A stretch of DNA of 64,000 nt from Methylotenera mobilis JLW8 (GCF_000023705.1 NC_012968.1:682001-746000), one strand, 5' to 3'. Positions 1 to 14,297 are shown, counted from the stretch's first letter. The notes: generated from the letters alone by a model not told the origin. Made by a program: numbers and translations.

Positions 1-3000
1 TTGCCATGAGGCTTCTAGCTGACTAATCAGTGAAGGTAATAGTTTCTTATTTTGATGATGGGCGGCAGATTCTATTTCGCCATAAATCCGTTGCAATTTA
101 TTGATGGATAAATTAGCGGCGACCCCCTTTTGTGCATGAGCTAGTGCATTTAATAATGCAAAGTCATTGGTTGTGGCTGCCAGCCTTACTTCTTCTAATG
201 CCTGTGTGTGCTGTTGAATAAATAATTGTAGCTGAGCATAGTAAGTTTGCTCACTACCCCATAATGCAATACCGCGATCAACTCTAAAATCAGCCTCAAG
301 TGATTCTTTCTCAAAATCTTTTTTTTGTGCTTGGGTGTCGTTTACATTAAGAACGCGAGCCATTTCTCGAGTGAGGTTCGCAAGCTCAATTGGTTTGGTG
401 GAGAAGCCATCCATGCCAGCTTCTTTTGCGGCTACTCTATCCTCTTCAAGCACGCTCGCAGTTAATGCAATAATCGGTGTTTTGAGTGTATTGTTTTCAA
501 GTTCTAAGGCTCTAATCCTGCGAGTAGCTGTTAGCCCGTCTACTTTTGGCATTTGAACATCCATTAAAACAATATCAAATGGATGGCTTGCGAACTGCTC
601 AAGCGCCTCTTCACCGTTGCTAACTAAAGTTACTTCGTGCCCATCTCGGATTAAGATGATTTTTAGTAGTTCACGATTCTGTGCAATATCGTCTGCCACT
701 AGAATACGCATAGGTGGAAGTTTACTAATCAAATCTAGCGTTAACAGCTCTTTTTCTTCTCCTTTTTTTAGTGGAAGATTAATGCTGAAGCAACTGCCTT
801 TGCCTAACTGGCTAGTAGCCTTGATTGTGCCTCCCATTGCTTCGACGAGTTGTTTGCTGATTGTCGTGCCTAGTCCGGTTCCACCAAAACGGCGGCTCAT
901 AGATGCATCTGCCTGAGTAAATGGTTCAAATATGGCATCAAGCCTGTCAGCTGCAATTCCAATTCCTGTGTCGACGACATCAAAATGAATAACATCCTGA
1001 TTTTGGGCATATACTTTCAATTTTACTGACCCTATATCGGTAAATTTAATGGCATTGCCAACTAAGTTCATTAATACCTGACGAATGCGATGGGAGGGGC
1101 CGTAATAATAGCCGGAGACTTCATCGCAGATTTCGAGTTGCAGATCCAGTTCTTTTTTACGAGCTTGCAACCAAAGTGTTGATATCACACTATCTACAAG
1201 CGTATTCATAGAGAAGTCAAAGAACTCTAGTTCCAGCATACCTTTTTCCAGCTTTGCACTATCTAAAATATCATTGAGTAAGTGCAGTAGAGACTTAGCT
1301 GAGTTGTTGATGGTCGAGACGTAGTTTTGCTGATCCGGCTTCATTTCTGTGTCCAGCATCAATTCGGTAAACCCAATAATTGCATTCATTGGTGTACGAA
1401 TCTCGTGACTCATGTTTGCCAAAAATGTAGATTTAACGCTGGCGGCTTGTTCTGCTATATTTTTTGCTTCACGTAGATCGTTCTCCATTTTCTTGCGCTC
1501 AGTAATGTCAATCATAAACATAATGACTTTGTCTATTTTGTTGTCAAAGTCCTTTACTGGGCTATAAAACGCATTGATCCACACCTCACGTCTATCTTTC
1601 CCTAGGCGTAAGAATTCTCCATGCACAAACTCACCATTTCTTAGTGATCTCCATTTGTTTTTGTATCGAGCAGATTTTGCATCCTCTTCAGAGCAGAAAA
1701 TAGAGTGATGCAGACCTATCACCTCTTCTAGGGTATAGCCTAGAAGAGAAAGGAAATTTTGGTTCGCAGTCAGAATCAGGCCGTCAACCGAAAACTCTGC
1801 AATGCTCGTAGAGTAGTTAATCGCCCTTACAATACCTTGGTATGCCGCGTTTCTGCGCTTAGATTCTGTGATGTCAATAATGACACCATCCAACATTACA
1901 ATATTGTTATTTTCATCGTAAATGCCTGAGCCAAACTCACTCACCCATTTTTCTTCGCCATTGCGGTCGGTGATTCGGTATTCCACATTGTAGTGCTGGT
2001 GATTTTTGATGGCAGTTTCTATCGTTGGGGTAACTTTAGCCAGGTCATCTGCATTGGTGATTTTCGGAAAATGTATTGTCCCATCCAAGAAGTCTTGTGC
2101 TTGCCAGCCGGTCAGTTGAAATACTCGGTTGCTAATAAATTGCATGCTCCAGTTTATGTCATAGTTGCAGCGAAACGCTATACCAGGAATATTTGCTATC
2201 ATTGATTGCAATTGTTCGTCTTTTTCTCTGACCGCTATTTCCATTTCTCTGCGAGGTGTTAAGTCGGTAATGAAGCCTACAAATAGAGTTTCATTACTTA
2301 ACACTACCTTACCAATCGCCAGCCGGATGGGGAATAATGAGCCATCTTTACGTAAACCTTCCACCTCTCTGCCTACGCCTATAATCTTAGCCTGACCGCT
2401 TTTTAGGTAATTATTTAGGTATTCATCATGGTTGGAGTGATGTGGGTTAGGCATCAATATGTTGATGTTTCTTCCAATGACTTCATCTGCCGTCCATCCA
2501 AATAACTGCTCGGCAACGGTATTGAAAGATAATATATTGCCCTTGGTGTTAATGGTAATGATGCCGTCGATTGCAGTATTTAAGATTGTAGAAAGCCTCG
2601 TCTCGCTTGCCTGAAGCGTCGCTAAAGTTTGTTTATATCTTGCTAGAGCATTCACGGAGGCTGCTAATATCCCAATCAATAGGGTTACTAAAGTGATGCC
2701 TAATGACATGGATACGGTATGCCCATCAAACGCATCAGGCTGGTTGCCGTTGGCTTCTCCAATAAATCGAGCAGAGGCCATACCAGTATAGTGCATGGCG
2801 GTAATAGCGCTTCCCATCACTAGGCCGCTGATAATCACACCAGTAGACTTAGGTAGTTTACCCTTTTGATGATTGAGGGTTGCTCCTAACCAAAGAGATA
2901 AAGTTGCTAAAGAAATTGCAACAATAATGGATAAAAGCACCCAGTTAAGATTAAAGCGTAGAAGTGCGCTCATCTGCATGGCGAACATGCCGGTATAGTG

Positions 3001-3417
3001 CATCAGGCCGATACCTGCGCCCACGATGATTCCTCCTGCAATAATGCGCTTATGGCTCAAGTTGTCTTCAGACAGCAGGTATAGAGCGTAATAGCAGGCG
3101 AGGGTGCCGGGAACCATCGAAAAAATTGTGATGAATGGATTGTATTTAACTTCGGTGCAGATATTGAGCGCAAGCATGCCAATAAAATGCATCGCCCATA
3201 TGCCTGCGCCTAAAGAAACCGCGCTAGATAAAAGGGAAATAGGTTTGCTGATGGAGGATGACTGGTCTTTGGCTAACCTTAATAGCTGAAAGGCCAATAT
3301 GGATGAGCAAATCGCAATTACATAAGACAATATGATTAACCAAGGCTGGTAAGTACTGGTTAAGAGCGATGCCAGGCTGTCATCGCTGACGATGTACGAC
3401 TTAAATAATTCTATCAT
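1..3417 (-). CDS. MHYT-PAS hybrid sensor histidine kinase (3' end outside window)
   Basis: Inner-membrane hybrid kinase expected to sense a signal and pass phosphate through its own receiver and Hpt domains. The 1139 visible residues start at an ATG on 3417. Residues 1 to about 235 are an MHYT sensor with repeated motifs (AMHFIGM, then two MHYTGM copies), a family proposed to bind copper and sense gases. Three PAS domains follow (about 265-640). The kinase core has the H-box SHEIRTPMN with phospho-acceptor His671, an N-box (NLVGNAIKF), G1 (DTGIGI) and a GGTGLGTT G2 box. The receiver has Asp953 in LMDVQMP and Lys in STKP. A C-terminal Hpt domain shows His1094 in AHAQKG. The gene has no stop codon before position 1, so the C-terminus is missing. 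It is divergent from exbB. The ligand and output are not visible. Confidence 0.93.
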   Translation of the reverse strand, partial: MIELFKSYIVSDDSLASLLTSTYQPWLIILSYVIAICSSILAFQLLRLAKDQSSSISKPISLLSSAVSLGAGIWAMHFIGMLALNICTEVKYNPFITIFSMVPGTLACYYALYLLSEDNLSHKRIIAGGIIVGAGIGLMHYTGMFAMQMSALLRFNLNWVLLSIIVAISLATLSLWLGATLNHQKGKLPKSTGVIISGLVMGSAITAMHYTGMASARFIGEANGNQPDAFDGHTVSMSLGITLVTLLIGILAASVNALARYKQTLATLQASETRLSTILNTAIDGIITINTKGNILSFNTVAEQLFGWTADEVIGRNINILMPNPHHSNHDEYLNNYLKSGQAKIIGVGREVEGLRKDGSLFPIRLAIGKVVLSNETLFVGFITDLTPRREMEIAVREKDEQLQSMIANIPGIAFRCNYDINWSMQFISNRVFQLTGWQAQDFLDGTIHFPKITNADDLAKVTPTIETAIKNHQHYNVEYRITDRNGEEKWVSEFGSGIYDENNNIVMLDGVIIDITESKRRNAAYQGIVRAINYSTSIAEFSVDGLILTANQNFLSLLGYTLEEVIGLHHSIFCSEEDAKSARYKNKWRSLRNGEFVHGEFLRLGKDRREVWINAFYSPVKDFDNKIDKVIMFMIDITERKKMENDLREAKNIAEQAASVKSTFLANMSHEIRTPMNAIIGFTELMLDTEMKPDQQNYVSTINNSAKSLLHLLNDILDSAKLEKGMLELEFFDFSMNTLVDSVISTLWLQARKKELDLQLEICDEVSGYYYGPSHRIRQVLMNLVGNAIKFTDIGSVKLKVYAQNQDVIHFDVVDTGIGIAADRLDAIFEPFTQADASMSRRFGGTGLGTTISKQLVEAMGGTIKATSQLGKGSCFSINLPLKKGEEKELLTLDLISKLPPMRILVADDIAQNRELLKIILIRDGHEVTLVSNGEEALEQFASHPFDIVLMDVQMPKVDGLTATRRIRALELENNTLKTPIIALTASVLEEDRVAAKEAGMDGFSTKPIELANLTREMARVLNVNDTQAQKKDFEKESLEADFRVDRGIALWGSEQTYYAQLQLFIQQHTQALEEVRLAATTNDFALLNALAHAQKGVAANLSINKLQRIYGEIESAAHHQNKKLLPSLISQLEASWQ

Positions 3418-3748
3418 TCTGAGCTACTCTAACTAAACGCAGGCGTCTGTGATGCATCTGCCTAATATTAATAGCAATAATTAATTGCAATGTATGGTTT
3501 TTAACTTTCCTAACAGGCGGCGAGTTGCTCGATTGTTCTAAACGCTACAATACAGATAAGTCTATCAGTTGTGTATCTATAATATTGCGCATCGATAAAT
3601 TGTTTATCTGAAATTGCCTGTCTGCCATTTAATGAATGACGCTAGCGCTTGCCCAAAAGCACACGACAAGCTAAAGTATCGCTGGGCCTGATATTAAGGT
3701 ATTTGTCATAGAATTTTATTGCGTATTAGATTTAAGGGGAATTTCACT
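3418..3748. promoter_or_regulatory. Divergent intergenic region, candidate exbB promoter
   Basis: AT-rich spacer between the divergent sensor kinase and exbB. A possible sigma70 promoter for exbB is TTGCCC at 3649-3654, a 17-nt spacer and TAAAGT at 3672-3677; both boxes are imperfect. The stretch upstream of about 3640 shows no gene or clear repeat. Confidence 0.35.
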
Positions 3749-4354
3749 GTGTGGGAAATCATTCTAGCTGCTGGTTGGCCTATCTGGCCGCTTGTTATTG
3801 CATCAGTTATTGCTGTGGCAATCATAGGCGAGCGTAGTTTTGCGTTGCGTGAGAACATTGTCTCTCCTAAAAATCTATTACCAGAACTGCAAGCTTGGTT
3901 GGCCAAAGGTGGTATCACTAAAGATACGATTACGCGCCTAGAGCAGCACTCGATGTTAGGCCGTGTGTTTGCAACTGCACTTGCTAATGCTAAGAACTCA
4001 CGTGAAGTAACCAAAGAGTCTATTGAAGAAACTGCACGTGCGGTTGCACATCAGATGGAAAAATATCTTTCCACGCTAGGCACGATTGCAACCGTGTCGC
4101 CATTGCTAGGCTTGCTGGGTACCGTGATTGGTATGGTGGAGCTATTTGGTGCATTTACTACCCAAGGACACGATGTGGCACAATTTGCACGTGGTATTTC
4201 AGTGGCCTTGTATAATACCGCCGCTGGTATCGTGGTGGCTGTGCCGGCGATGATTGCTTACCGCTATTTCCGCACCAAAGTAGATGCGCTGCTGATTGAG
4301 ATGGAGCAGCAAGCCATTAAGTTGGTTGAAATCATTCATGGCGAACGTCAGTAG
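3749..4354 (+). CDS. exbB: ExbB/TolQ/MotA-family proton channel protein
   Basis: Inner-membrane subunit of an ExbB-ExbD proton-driven motor that energises outer-membrane transport through TonB, or an equivalent Tol function. I place the start at the GTG on 3749 rather than an upstream TTG at 3719: AAGGGGA lies 8 nt upstream and the protein then begins with the family's WEIILAAGWPIWPL helix. The 201-residue product has one N-terminal and two C-terminal membrane segments; the latter contain the conserved GLLGTVIGMVE and NTAAGIVVAVPA regions. exbD follows after 28 nt. No tonB or tolA lies next to it, so the partner is not defined here. The order exbB-exbD-msbA-lpxK recurs in betaproteobacteria. 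Confidence 0.9.
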   Translation: MWEIILAAGWPIWPLVIASVIAVAIIGERSFALRENIVSPKNLLPELQAWLAKGGITKDTITRLEQHSMLGRVFATALANAKNSREVTKESIEETARAVAHQMEKYLSTLGTIATVSPLLGLLGTVIGMVELFGAFTTQGHDVAQFARGISVALYNTAAGIVVAVPAMIAYRYFRTKVDALLIEMEQQAIKLVEIIHGERQ

Positions 4355-4382
4355 TTAGCGCGATAGGTTAAGGGAACACCAA

Positions 4383-4799
4383 ATGGATTTTCAGCGTGGA
4401 AAAAAACACGAAGAACTAGAAATCAACTTTATTCCGTTGATCGATGTGTTATTGGTGATCATTATCTTTCTGATTGTCAGCGCTACATTTTCGCGCACAA
4501 ACGAGCTGCAGATCAATCTGCCAACTGCTGAGGCTAATGCCCCTCAGGATAAGCCGTTGACGATTGAAGTGGCGGTAGATGCCACAGGTAAATATCTAAT
4601 CGACGGCAAGCCTTTGGCTGACGGATCTGTGCCAGCAATCAGTGCTGCATTGCAGGCAGCAGCTAAGGCTGGCAACCAAGAGCCAACCATCGTGATTAAT
4701 GCGGATGCTAATACTACCCATCAGTCTGTAGTGAATGTGATGGAAGCATCACGAGTAGCTGGCTACTCAAAAATTACATTTGCTACTCAAGTACAATAG
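4383..4799 (+). CDS. exbD: ExbD/TolR-family biopolymer transport protein
   Basis: Partner of ExbB in the proton-driven motor. It has a short cytoplasmic start, one membrane helix (about residues 19-38) and a periplasmic domain. The channel aspartate is in NFIPLIDVLLVIIIF, the typical ExbD/TolR signature. At 138 residues it has normal length. A ribosome site (AAGGGA) sits 8 nt before the ATG. It is co-directional with exbB and followed after 64 nt by msbA, so the group is probably one envelope operon. Confidence 0.92.
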   Translation: MDFQRGKKHEELEINFIPLIDVLLVIIIFLIVSATFSRTNELQINLPTAEANAPQDKPLTIEVAVDATGKYLIDGKPLADGSVPAISAALQAAAKAGNQEPTIVINADANTTHQSVVNVMEASRVAGYSKITFATQVQ

Positions 4800-4863
4800 G
4801 GTATTGAGTTTCAAATACTCAATCCCTATGTATTCTCCTTCAATTCTAAATAGACGTTAGCCC

Positions 4864-6636
4864 ATGTCTAACTCAAATCCTAAAAAGTCCAAATCTAAAA
4901 CAAACACCGCAGTGCATATACCAAACGCAAAGATTTTATATTTGCGTTTGTTTCATTATGCGTGGCAATACAAATACATTTTTATGGTGAGTATTTTCGC
5001 GCTAGTGTTACTGGCTGGCAGTAATACCGCTTTCTTGGCGTTAATCAAGCAGGTGACAGACGAAGGCTTCGCTAAGAAAGCAGAAAGCCAGACCATGTTA
5101 TTGCCGTTGTTGGTAGTGGCCTTAATGGTAGCAAGAGGTATTGCTGGTTTTATTTCAGATTACTGTATGCGTGTGGTTGCAAGGCGTGTAGTAGAAGATT
5201 TTCGTCGCGAAATGTTTGCCAAACTCATGTTGTTGCCTGTGCAGTACTTTGATGCAAGGTCGGCTGGCTCAGTGGTTTCTAAGTTTACCTATGATGTGGA
5301 GCGTCTCTCCACTGCAACGACTCGTTCTTGGATGAACGTGTTGCGTGATGCGCTGACAGTGGTCGGCTTGATTGGCTACATGCTGTATCTCGATTGGCGC
5401 CTGACACTGATTTTTGCGATTGTGTTGCCTTTTATTGCAATGTATCTAAAAAAGATGACGCCTAAGCTTAAGTCAAATGCCAAACAGGTGCAGCATAGTG
5501 TGGGTGAAATGACAAAAACGGCAGAAGAGGCGATTGCCGGGCAAAGAATTGTGAAAATCTTTGGCGCACAGGATTTTGAATTTAACCGTTTTGCGCAGAT
5601 TATCGCCAATAATCGCAGGGTTGAGTTGCGGGTGGCGCGCATTGCCGGGCTTAGTAGCTTTGTGGTGGAGTTGTTCGCAGCCTTGGCTTTAGGCTTGGTG
5701 ATTTATTATGCGATTGGTAATTTCAGTGTAGGCGAGTTTGCCGCCTTTGTTGGTGCATTGTTGATGTTGATCTCACCGATTAAACATATCGCTGCAGCTA
5801 ACGAAGATTTGCAGGTAGGTTTAACTGCCGCGCAAAGTATTTTTGAGGTTGTCGATAGTCAGCCTGAAGTAGACCAAGGTGATGTGACGATTGCGCGTGC
5901 AAAAGGCGAAATTGAGTTTAAAAATGTCACCCTACATTATGCAGATACGCCCAGACCGGCACTGGACAACTTGAGCTTTAGCATCAAAGCAGGCGAGAAG
6001 GTGGCGTTGGTTGGCCGTTCTGGCGGCGGTAAAACCTCACTGGTCAATTTGCTACCTAGATTTTATGCTTTAGAGCAAGGCACAGTGTTGTTGGATGGCA
6101 TCGACTGCAGCACCATACAGCTTAAAAATTTGCGCCAGCAATTTGCGTTGGTTAGCCAAGACATTATTTTGTTCAATGACACCATCTTCAATAACATTGC
6201 CTACGGCGTGCTACGCGATGCTACTGAGGCGGAAGTGATTGCAGCGGCAAAGGCTGCGCATATCTGGGAATTTATCCAGCAGTTGCCAAATGGCCTGCAA
6301 AATGAAATCGGCGATCGAGGTGTGAAACTGTCCGGTGGTCAACGCCAGCGTCTAGCTATTGCACGCGCTATTCTTAAAAATGCCCCGATCCTACTATTAG
6401 ATGAAGCAACCTCGGCGCTGGATACCGAATCCGAACAACATGTGCAGCAGGCTATGGATGAGTTGATGCGTGATCGTACTAGTATTGTCATCGCGCATCG
6501 CCTGAGTACGATTGAGAATGCAGATCGCATCATGGTAATGGAGCATGGCCATATCGTTGAATCAGGCTCGCATCAGGACTTGATGGCGCTTGATGGTTAC
6601 TATGCCAAGTTATATCAAAAGCAATTTAACGCCTAA
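4864..6636 (+). CDS. msbA: Lipid A export ABC transporter MsbA
   Basis: Homodimeric flippase that moves the lipid A core across the inner membrane using ATP. The 590-residue half-transporter has an N-terminal six-helix membrane domain (about residues 30-325) and a nucleotide-binding domain with Walker A (GRSGGGKTS), Q-loop (SQDIILFND), signature LSGGQRQRLAIARA, Walker B (ILLLDEATSALD) and the switch His in IAHRLSTI. Identification as MsbA rather than another exporter rests on the adjoining lpxK and kdsB. The stop is 2 nt before the possible GTG start of lpxK, so the two are probably translationally coupled. Confidence 0.92.
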   Translation: MSNSNPKKSKSKTNTAVHIPNAKILYLRLFHYAWQYKYIFMVSIFALVLLAGSNTAFLALIKQVTDEGFAKKAESQTMLLPLLVVALMVARGIAGFISDYCMRVVARRVVEDFRREMFAKLMLLPVQYFDARSAGSVVSKFTYDVERLSTATTRSWMNVLRDALTVVGLIGYMLYLDWRLTLIFAIVLPFIAMYLKKMTPKLKSNAKQVQHSVGEMTKTAEEAIAGQRIVKIFGAQDFEFNRFAQIIANNRRVELRVARIAGLSSFVVELFAALALGLVIYYAIGNFSVGEFAAFVGALLMLISPIKHIAAANEDLQVGLTAAQSIFEVVDSQPEVDQGDVTIARAKGEIEFKNVTLHYADTPRPALDNLSFSIKAGEKVALVGRSGGGKTSLVNLLPRFYALEQGTVLLDGIDCSTIQLKNLRQQFALVSQDIILFNDTIFNNIAYGVLRDATEAEVIAAAKAAHIWEFIQQLPNGLQNEIGDRGVKLSGGQRQRLAIARAILKNAPILLLDEATSALDTESEQHVQQAMDELMRDRTSIVIAHRLSTIENADRIMVMEHGHIVESGSHQDLMALDGYYAKLYQKQFNA

Positions 6637-6638
6637 GT

Positions 6639-7652
6639 GTGAGCGAAATGGCTGATTGGTTGCAAAGGCAGTGGCTTACTTTTACGCTGTGGCATTTGCT
6701 GTTGCTGCCAATCTCCTGGCTTTTTTTTATTATCACTGCTTGCCGGCGCTTGCTATATAAGCTGGGTTTGTTAAATAGCCACCGTTTCTCTGTTCCCGTT
6801 ATCGTTGTCGGCAATATCAATGTAGGCGGTGCAGGTAAAACGCCAGTAGTGATTTGGCTAGCGGAGCAGTTAAAACAAGCTGGATATAAGCCGGGTGTGA
6901 TTAGCCGTGGCTATGGCAGTAACTTAGTTGGCATTGCATCCGTATTGCCAACCAGCAGCCCAACTGAGATGGGGGATGAGCCAGTGTTGATCGCAATGCG
7001 TACTGCCTGCCCCGTTTTTGTCGGGGCGCAGCGCGTAGCGGTGGGCTTGGCTTTGTTAAAGGCGCACCCTGAGTGCAATGTTCTGATTAGCGATGATGGC
7101 TTGCAGCACTACGCATTACAAAGAGATGTGGAGCTGGTGGTTGTTGATGGCGTAAAAGGCTTTGGTAATGGTGCGCTGCTGCCAGCTGGTCCGCTACGTG
7201 AGTCGGTCAGTAGATTGAATGCAGTAGATGTGGTGATTAGCAATGGGGCATCATCCAATTTGCAAGGGTATGCCACACCAGTATCGGTGCAAATGCAATT
7301 AAAAGCGGCGACCTTTTATAATCTTACGCATCGCCAGTCTGTAGCGGTGCCAGCAGATTTTTCAGGTAAATCTATTACAGCAATCGCCGGTATCGGCAAT
7401 CCAGATAGATTTTTTAACCAATTAAGTGCGATGGGTTTGAATTTTAAACGCAAGGCATATAATGATCATTATCAATATTGTGCGCAGGATTTTGATGAGC
7501 TGAAAACCGATATTGTCATCATGACAGAAAAAGATGCGGTGAAGTGTGCCCTCTTTGCTCAGTCCAATTACTGGGTGTTGCCGGTAAGCGCCGAGATTGA
7601 TGCGCAGTTAATGACTATCATATTAAATAAACTAGATAAATTGAGAAGTTAA
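6639..7652 (+). CDS. lpxK: Tetraacyldisaccharide 4'-kinase LpxK
   Basis: Phosphorylates the 4' position of the lipid A disaccharide precursor at the inner membrane, the sixth step of the Raetz pathway. There is a hydrophobic N-terminal anchor (residues about 12-35), the P-loop GNINVGGAGKTP and the DDGLQHYALQRD motif characteristic of LpxK. Length (337 aa) is normal. Two in-frame starts are possible: GTG at 6639, which follows the msbA stop, or ATG at 6648. The downstream 60-codon gene begins directly after its stop codon. Confidence 0.93.
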   Translation: MSEMADWLQRQWLTFTLWHLLLLPISWLFFIITACRRLLYKLGLLNSHRFSVPVIVVGNINVGGAGKTPVVIWLAEQLKQAGYKPGVISRGYGSNLVGIASVLPTSSPTEMGDEPVLIAMRTACPVFVGAQRVAVGLALLKAHPECNVLISDDGLQHYALQRDVELVVVDGVKGFGNGALLPAGPLRESVSRLNAVDVVISNGASSNLQGYATPVSVQMQLKAATFYNLTHRQSVAVPADFSGKSITAIAGIGNPDRFFNQLSAMGLNFKRKAYNDHYQYCAQDFDELKTDIVIMTEKDAVKCALFAQSNYWVLPVSAEIDAQLMTIILNKLDKLRS

Positions 7653-7835
7653 ATGGATGCAAAGCTTTTACAGATTTTAGTCTGTCCAGTCACCAAAGGA
7701 CCTTTGGTTTATAACAAAGCAACTAACGAACTGATTTCCAAGTCAGCGCGTTTGGCATACCCTGTACGTGATGGTATTCCGGTGATGCTGGAAGATGAAG
7801 CTCGTAAACTGACGGATGATGAAGAAATTGCATAA
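7653..7835 (+). CDS. Trm112-family (UPF0434/YcaR-like) small protein
   Basis: Sixty-residue member of the Trm112/UPF0434 family, commonly found between lpxK and kdsB. The typical sequence [14 protein letters not shown] and the [16 protein letters not shown] tail are present. Many relatives bind zinc with two cysteine pairs, but only one cysteine (ILVCPVT) is seen here, so zinc binding is doubtful. In eukaryotes and archaea Trm112 proteins activate methyltransferases; the bacterial role is not well settled. The ATG abuts the lpxK stop and the end overlaps the kdsB start by 20 nt. Confidence 0.88.
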   Translation: MDAKLLQILVCPVTKGPLVYNKATNELISKSARLAYPVRDGIPVMLEDEARKLTDDEEIA

Positions 7836-8604
7836 TCGCTCAGAAGCCGTCCCAGAGTTTCATGTAGTAATTCCTGCACGTTATTCAAGTACTAGATTAC
7901 CTGGTAAACCTCTGCTAGATATTGCAGGCAAGCCGATGGTAGTGTGGGTGGCAGAGCGCGCCAAGAGTAGTGGTGCTAAGCAAGTAATTGTTGCTACAGA
8001 TGATGAGCGGGTTGCTACTGCTGTACGCCAGCATGGTCATGCTGCGGTGATGACGGATGCGCATCATGTAAGCGGTACTGATCGGATTGCGGAAGTGGCC
8101 GCGATTGAAGGTTGGCGTGATGACGCAATTGTGGTCAATGTGCAGGGTGATGAGCCGCTGATTGATGCCAAACTTATTATTGAAGTTGCTACAACCTTAG
8201 CTGCTAGCAGTCACGCAGTGATGGCAACTGCCTGTCACACTATTACAGAAAAGGCTGACTTTACTAACCCTAATGTGGTTAAAGTCGTAACGGATGTAAA
8301 TGGTCATGCCATGTATTTTAGTCGTGCGCCCATTCCTTTCCCTAGAGATACATATAGCAGCGCAAATGAGTTGGTGTCAGGTATCCCAGCTTATAGGCAT
8401 ATAGGTATATACGCATATCGCGCCAGTTTCTTAAAGCAATACGCCAGTCTTGCACCTGCGGCGATAGAGCAGTTTGAATGTTTGGAGCAATTACGTGTCT
8501 TATATCAAGGCTATAAAATTGCAGTAAGTGTTTCAGAAAATGCACCTGCAGCAGGTGTCGATACCGAAAGTGATTTGGCGCGCGTTCGTGCATTAATGGC
8601 TTAA
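7816..8604 (+). CDS. kdsB: 3-deoxy-manno-octulosonate cytidylyltransferase
   Basis: Activates KDO as CMP-KDO, the donor for addition of KDO to lipid A. The nucleotidyltransferase signature [17 protein letters not shown] lies near residue 18, and the metal/CTP motif NVQGDEPLI near residue 110. The C-terminal part [11 protein letters not shown] is also typical. The 262-residue length includes an N-terminal extension; ATG codons at 7816 and 7819 are both possible. The gene overlaps the preceding Trm112-like frame and closes the envelope operon. Confidence 0.93.
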   Translation: MMKKLHNRSEAVPEFHVVIPARYSSTRLPGKPLLDIAGKPMVVWVAERAKSSGAKQVIVATDDERVATAVRQHGHAAVMTDAHHVSGTDRIAEVAAIEGWRDDAIVVNVQGDEPLIDAKLIIEVATTLAASSHAVMATACHTITEKADFTNPNVVKVVTDVNGHAMYFSRAPIPFPRDTYSSANELVSGIPAYRHIGIYAYRASFLKQYASLAPAAIEQFECLEQLRVLYQGYKIAVSVSENAPAAGVDTESDLARVRALMA

Positions 8605-8690
8605 TTTAACTAAGTCGTTAATCTATATAGAATTTACCGAAGTTAGTTAAATGGCACGATTGAATTTAGCATAAATTCTCACAATAGTTC

Positions 8691-8719
8691 TTGCAGAGGC
8701 CTCCTGTCTTTGCTATAGT
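8691..8719 (+). promoter_or_regulatory. Candidate promoter of tRNA-fMet
   Basis: TTGCAG at 8691-8696 and TATAGT at 8714-8719 are separated by 17 nt and lie about 44 nt before the tRNA. The -10 box is good, the -35 box only partial. Confidence 0.5.
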
Positions 8720-8762
8720 CTCACCTCTCGACGCGACATGTATTAAACAGCGTTGAGCCGGA

Positions 8763-8839
8763 CGCGGGATGGAGCAGTCTGGCAGCTCGTCGGGCTCATA
8801 ACCCGAAGGTCACAGGTTCAAATCCTGTTCCCGCAACCA
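8763..8839 (+). tRNA. Initiator tRNA-Met (CAT)
   Basis: A 77-nt cloverleaf with encoded CCA. It starts with an unpaired C (CGCGGGA) opposite A, lacking a 1-72 Watson-Crick pair. It carries CATAA in the anticodon loop on a stem with three G-C pairs (CGGGCTCATAACCCG). Both are hallmarks of the initiator. It lies upstream of the rRNA operon but has its own candidate promoter. Confidence 0.96.
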
Positions 8840-9243
8840 AGTATTTTTGCTGTGTTATGCAGTCAATTTTAATTAGTTAGTATTGCAAAATTAAAGTTGA
8901 CGCGGTTTAAAAGCTCTGTATAATGCGCACCTCGTTAACGCAAAGCGTAACGACGGAAACGAAAAGTTCTTTAACAATATAACAACTGATAAGTGTGGGT
9001 GCTTGTGGATAAAGCAGCTGACTTAATCGCAACTAACTTGTTTTAGTGTTTACATTAAAATTTAACTTAGTTGATTGGCATTAAGTTCAGACTCAGAAAA
9101 TACAAGTGCTTACACTGAAATTTATGACAAGACTGTAGAAATACATTCCTTGGAAATGAATTTGAGTCATTACTTATTTATAAGTAATAAAGCAAAAGCG
9201 AAATAACCACCTCGAAAGAGGAAAAAAGTAATAGTCAGAAATT
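8840..9243 (+). promoter_or_regulatory. rRNA operon promoter, boxA and 16S leader
   Basis: A strong sigma70-type promoter is visible: TTGACG at 8897-8902, a 16-nt spacer and TATAAT at 8919-8924. A boxA antitermination site (AGTTCTTTAACA) lies at about 8965-8976. The leader segment 8983-9005 pairs with 10802-10824 behind the 16S gene across 23 positions, counting two G-U pairs, forming the stem expected to be cut by RNase III. The remaining leader up to 9243 is AT-rich and contains no gene. Confidence 0.85.
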
Positions 9244-10784
<1,541 letters not shown>

Positions 10785-10885
10785 GAGACGTCTTTAGTTT
10801 GCAAGCATTCACACTTATCAGTTGTTAGTAGTCAGCAGCATCAATGATTGACCAAACATTGGCGGAAACGCTAAGTAAACCTTGA

Positions 10886-10962
10886 GGGTCTGTAGCTCAG
10901 CTGGTTAGAGCACCGTCTTGATAAGGCGGGGGTCGATGGTTCGAGTCCATCCAGACCCACCA
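10886..10962 (+). tRNA. tRNA-Ile (GAT)
   Basis: A 77-nt cloverleaf in the 16S-23S spacer. The acceptor stem GGGTCTG/CAGACCC pairs fully, the anticodon loop is TTGATAA and CCA is encoded. Placement before tRNA-Ala is the usual proteobacterial spacer arrangement. Confidence 0.97.
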
Positions 10963-10977
10963 GATTCACCTGAAAAT

Positions 10978-11053
10978 GGGGGATTAGCTCAGCTGGGAGA
11001 GCACCTGCTTTGCAAGCAGGGGGTCAACGGTTCGATCCCGTTATCCTCCACCA
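10978..11053 (+). tRNA. tRNA-Ala (TGC)
   Basis: A 76-nt cloverleaf 15 nt after tRNA-Ile. The acceptor stem GGGGGAT pairs with ATCCTCC with one G-T pair, the anticodon loop is TTTGCAA and CCA is encoded. Confidence 0.97.
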
Positions 11054-11404
11054 AGTATTTGATGCTGTATGTAAGAAATTAGAAGCAAGTGTTGTTTGAA
11101 TACAATCTTTGCTTCTAGTTTTTAACTAGACTGTTCTTTAACAAAATGGAAGAAGTAAAGTGAATACATATTATTGTGATGATAAATGTGTATTCAAAAT
11201 GGGTAGTAATTGATTGCAAAATCGAAACATTTTGCTCGCATGAGTTTCAGAATGAAAGTTCTTGAAATAAATGTAAGTGAAATAAACCAGTCATTATTCT
11301 ATAACCTTGGAATAATGACAAAGTTGCTTTAGAAAAGCCTATGACGGATGTCTCATGCATCATGGGATCTGAATTTAAAAAGGGTTCAGGTTTTAACGTT
11401 ATAG
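11054..11404 (+). promoter_or_regulatory. 16S-23S spacer with boxA and 23S processing stem
   Basis: No gene in this stretch. A second boxA (TGTTCTTTAACA) lies at 11132-11143. The overlapping segment 11139-11161 is complementary to 14398-14420 behind the 23S gene with a single mismatch in 23 positions, the expected 23S RNase III stem. An A/T-rich section follows up to the 23S start. Confidence 0.85.
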
Positions 11405-14297
<2,893 letters not shown>

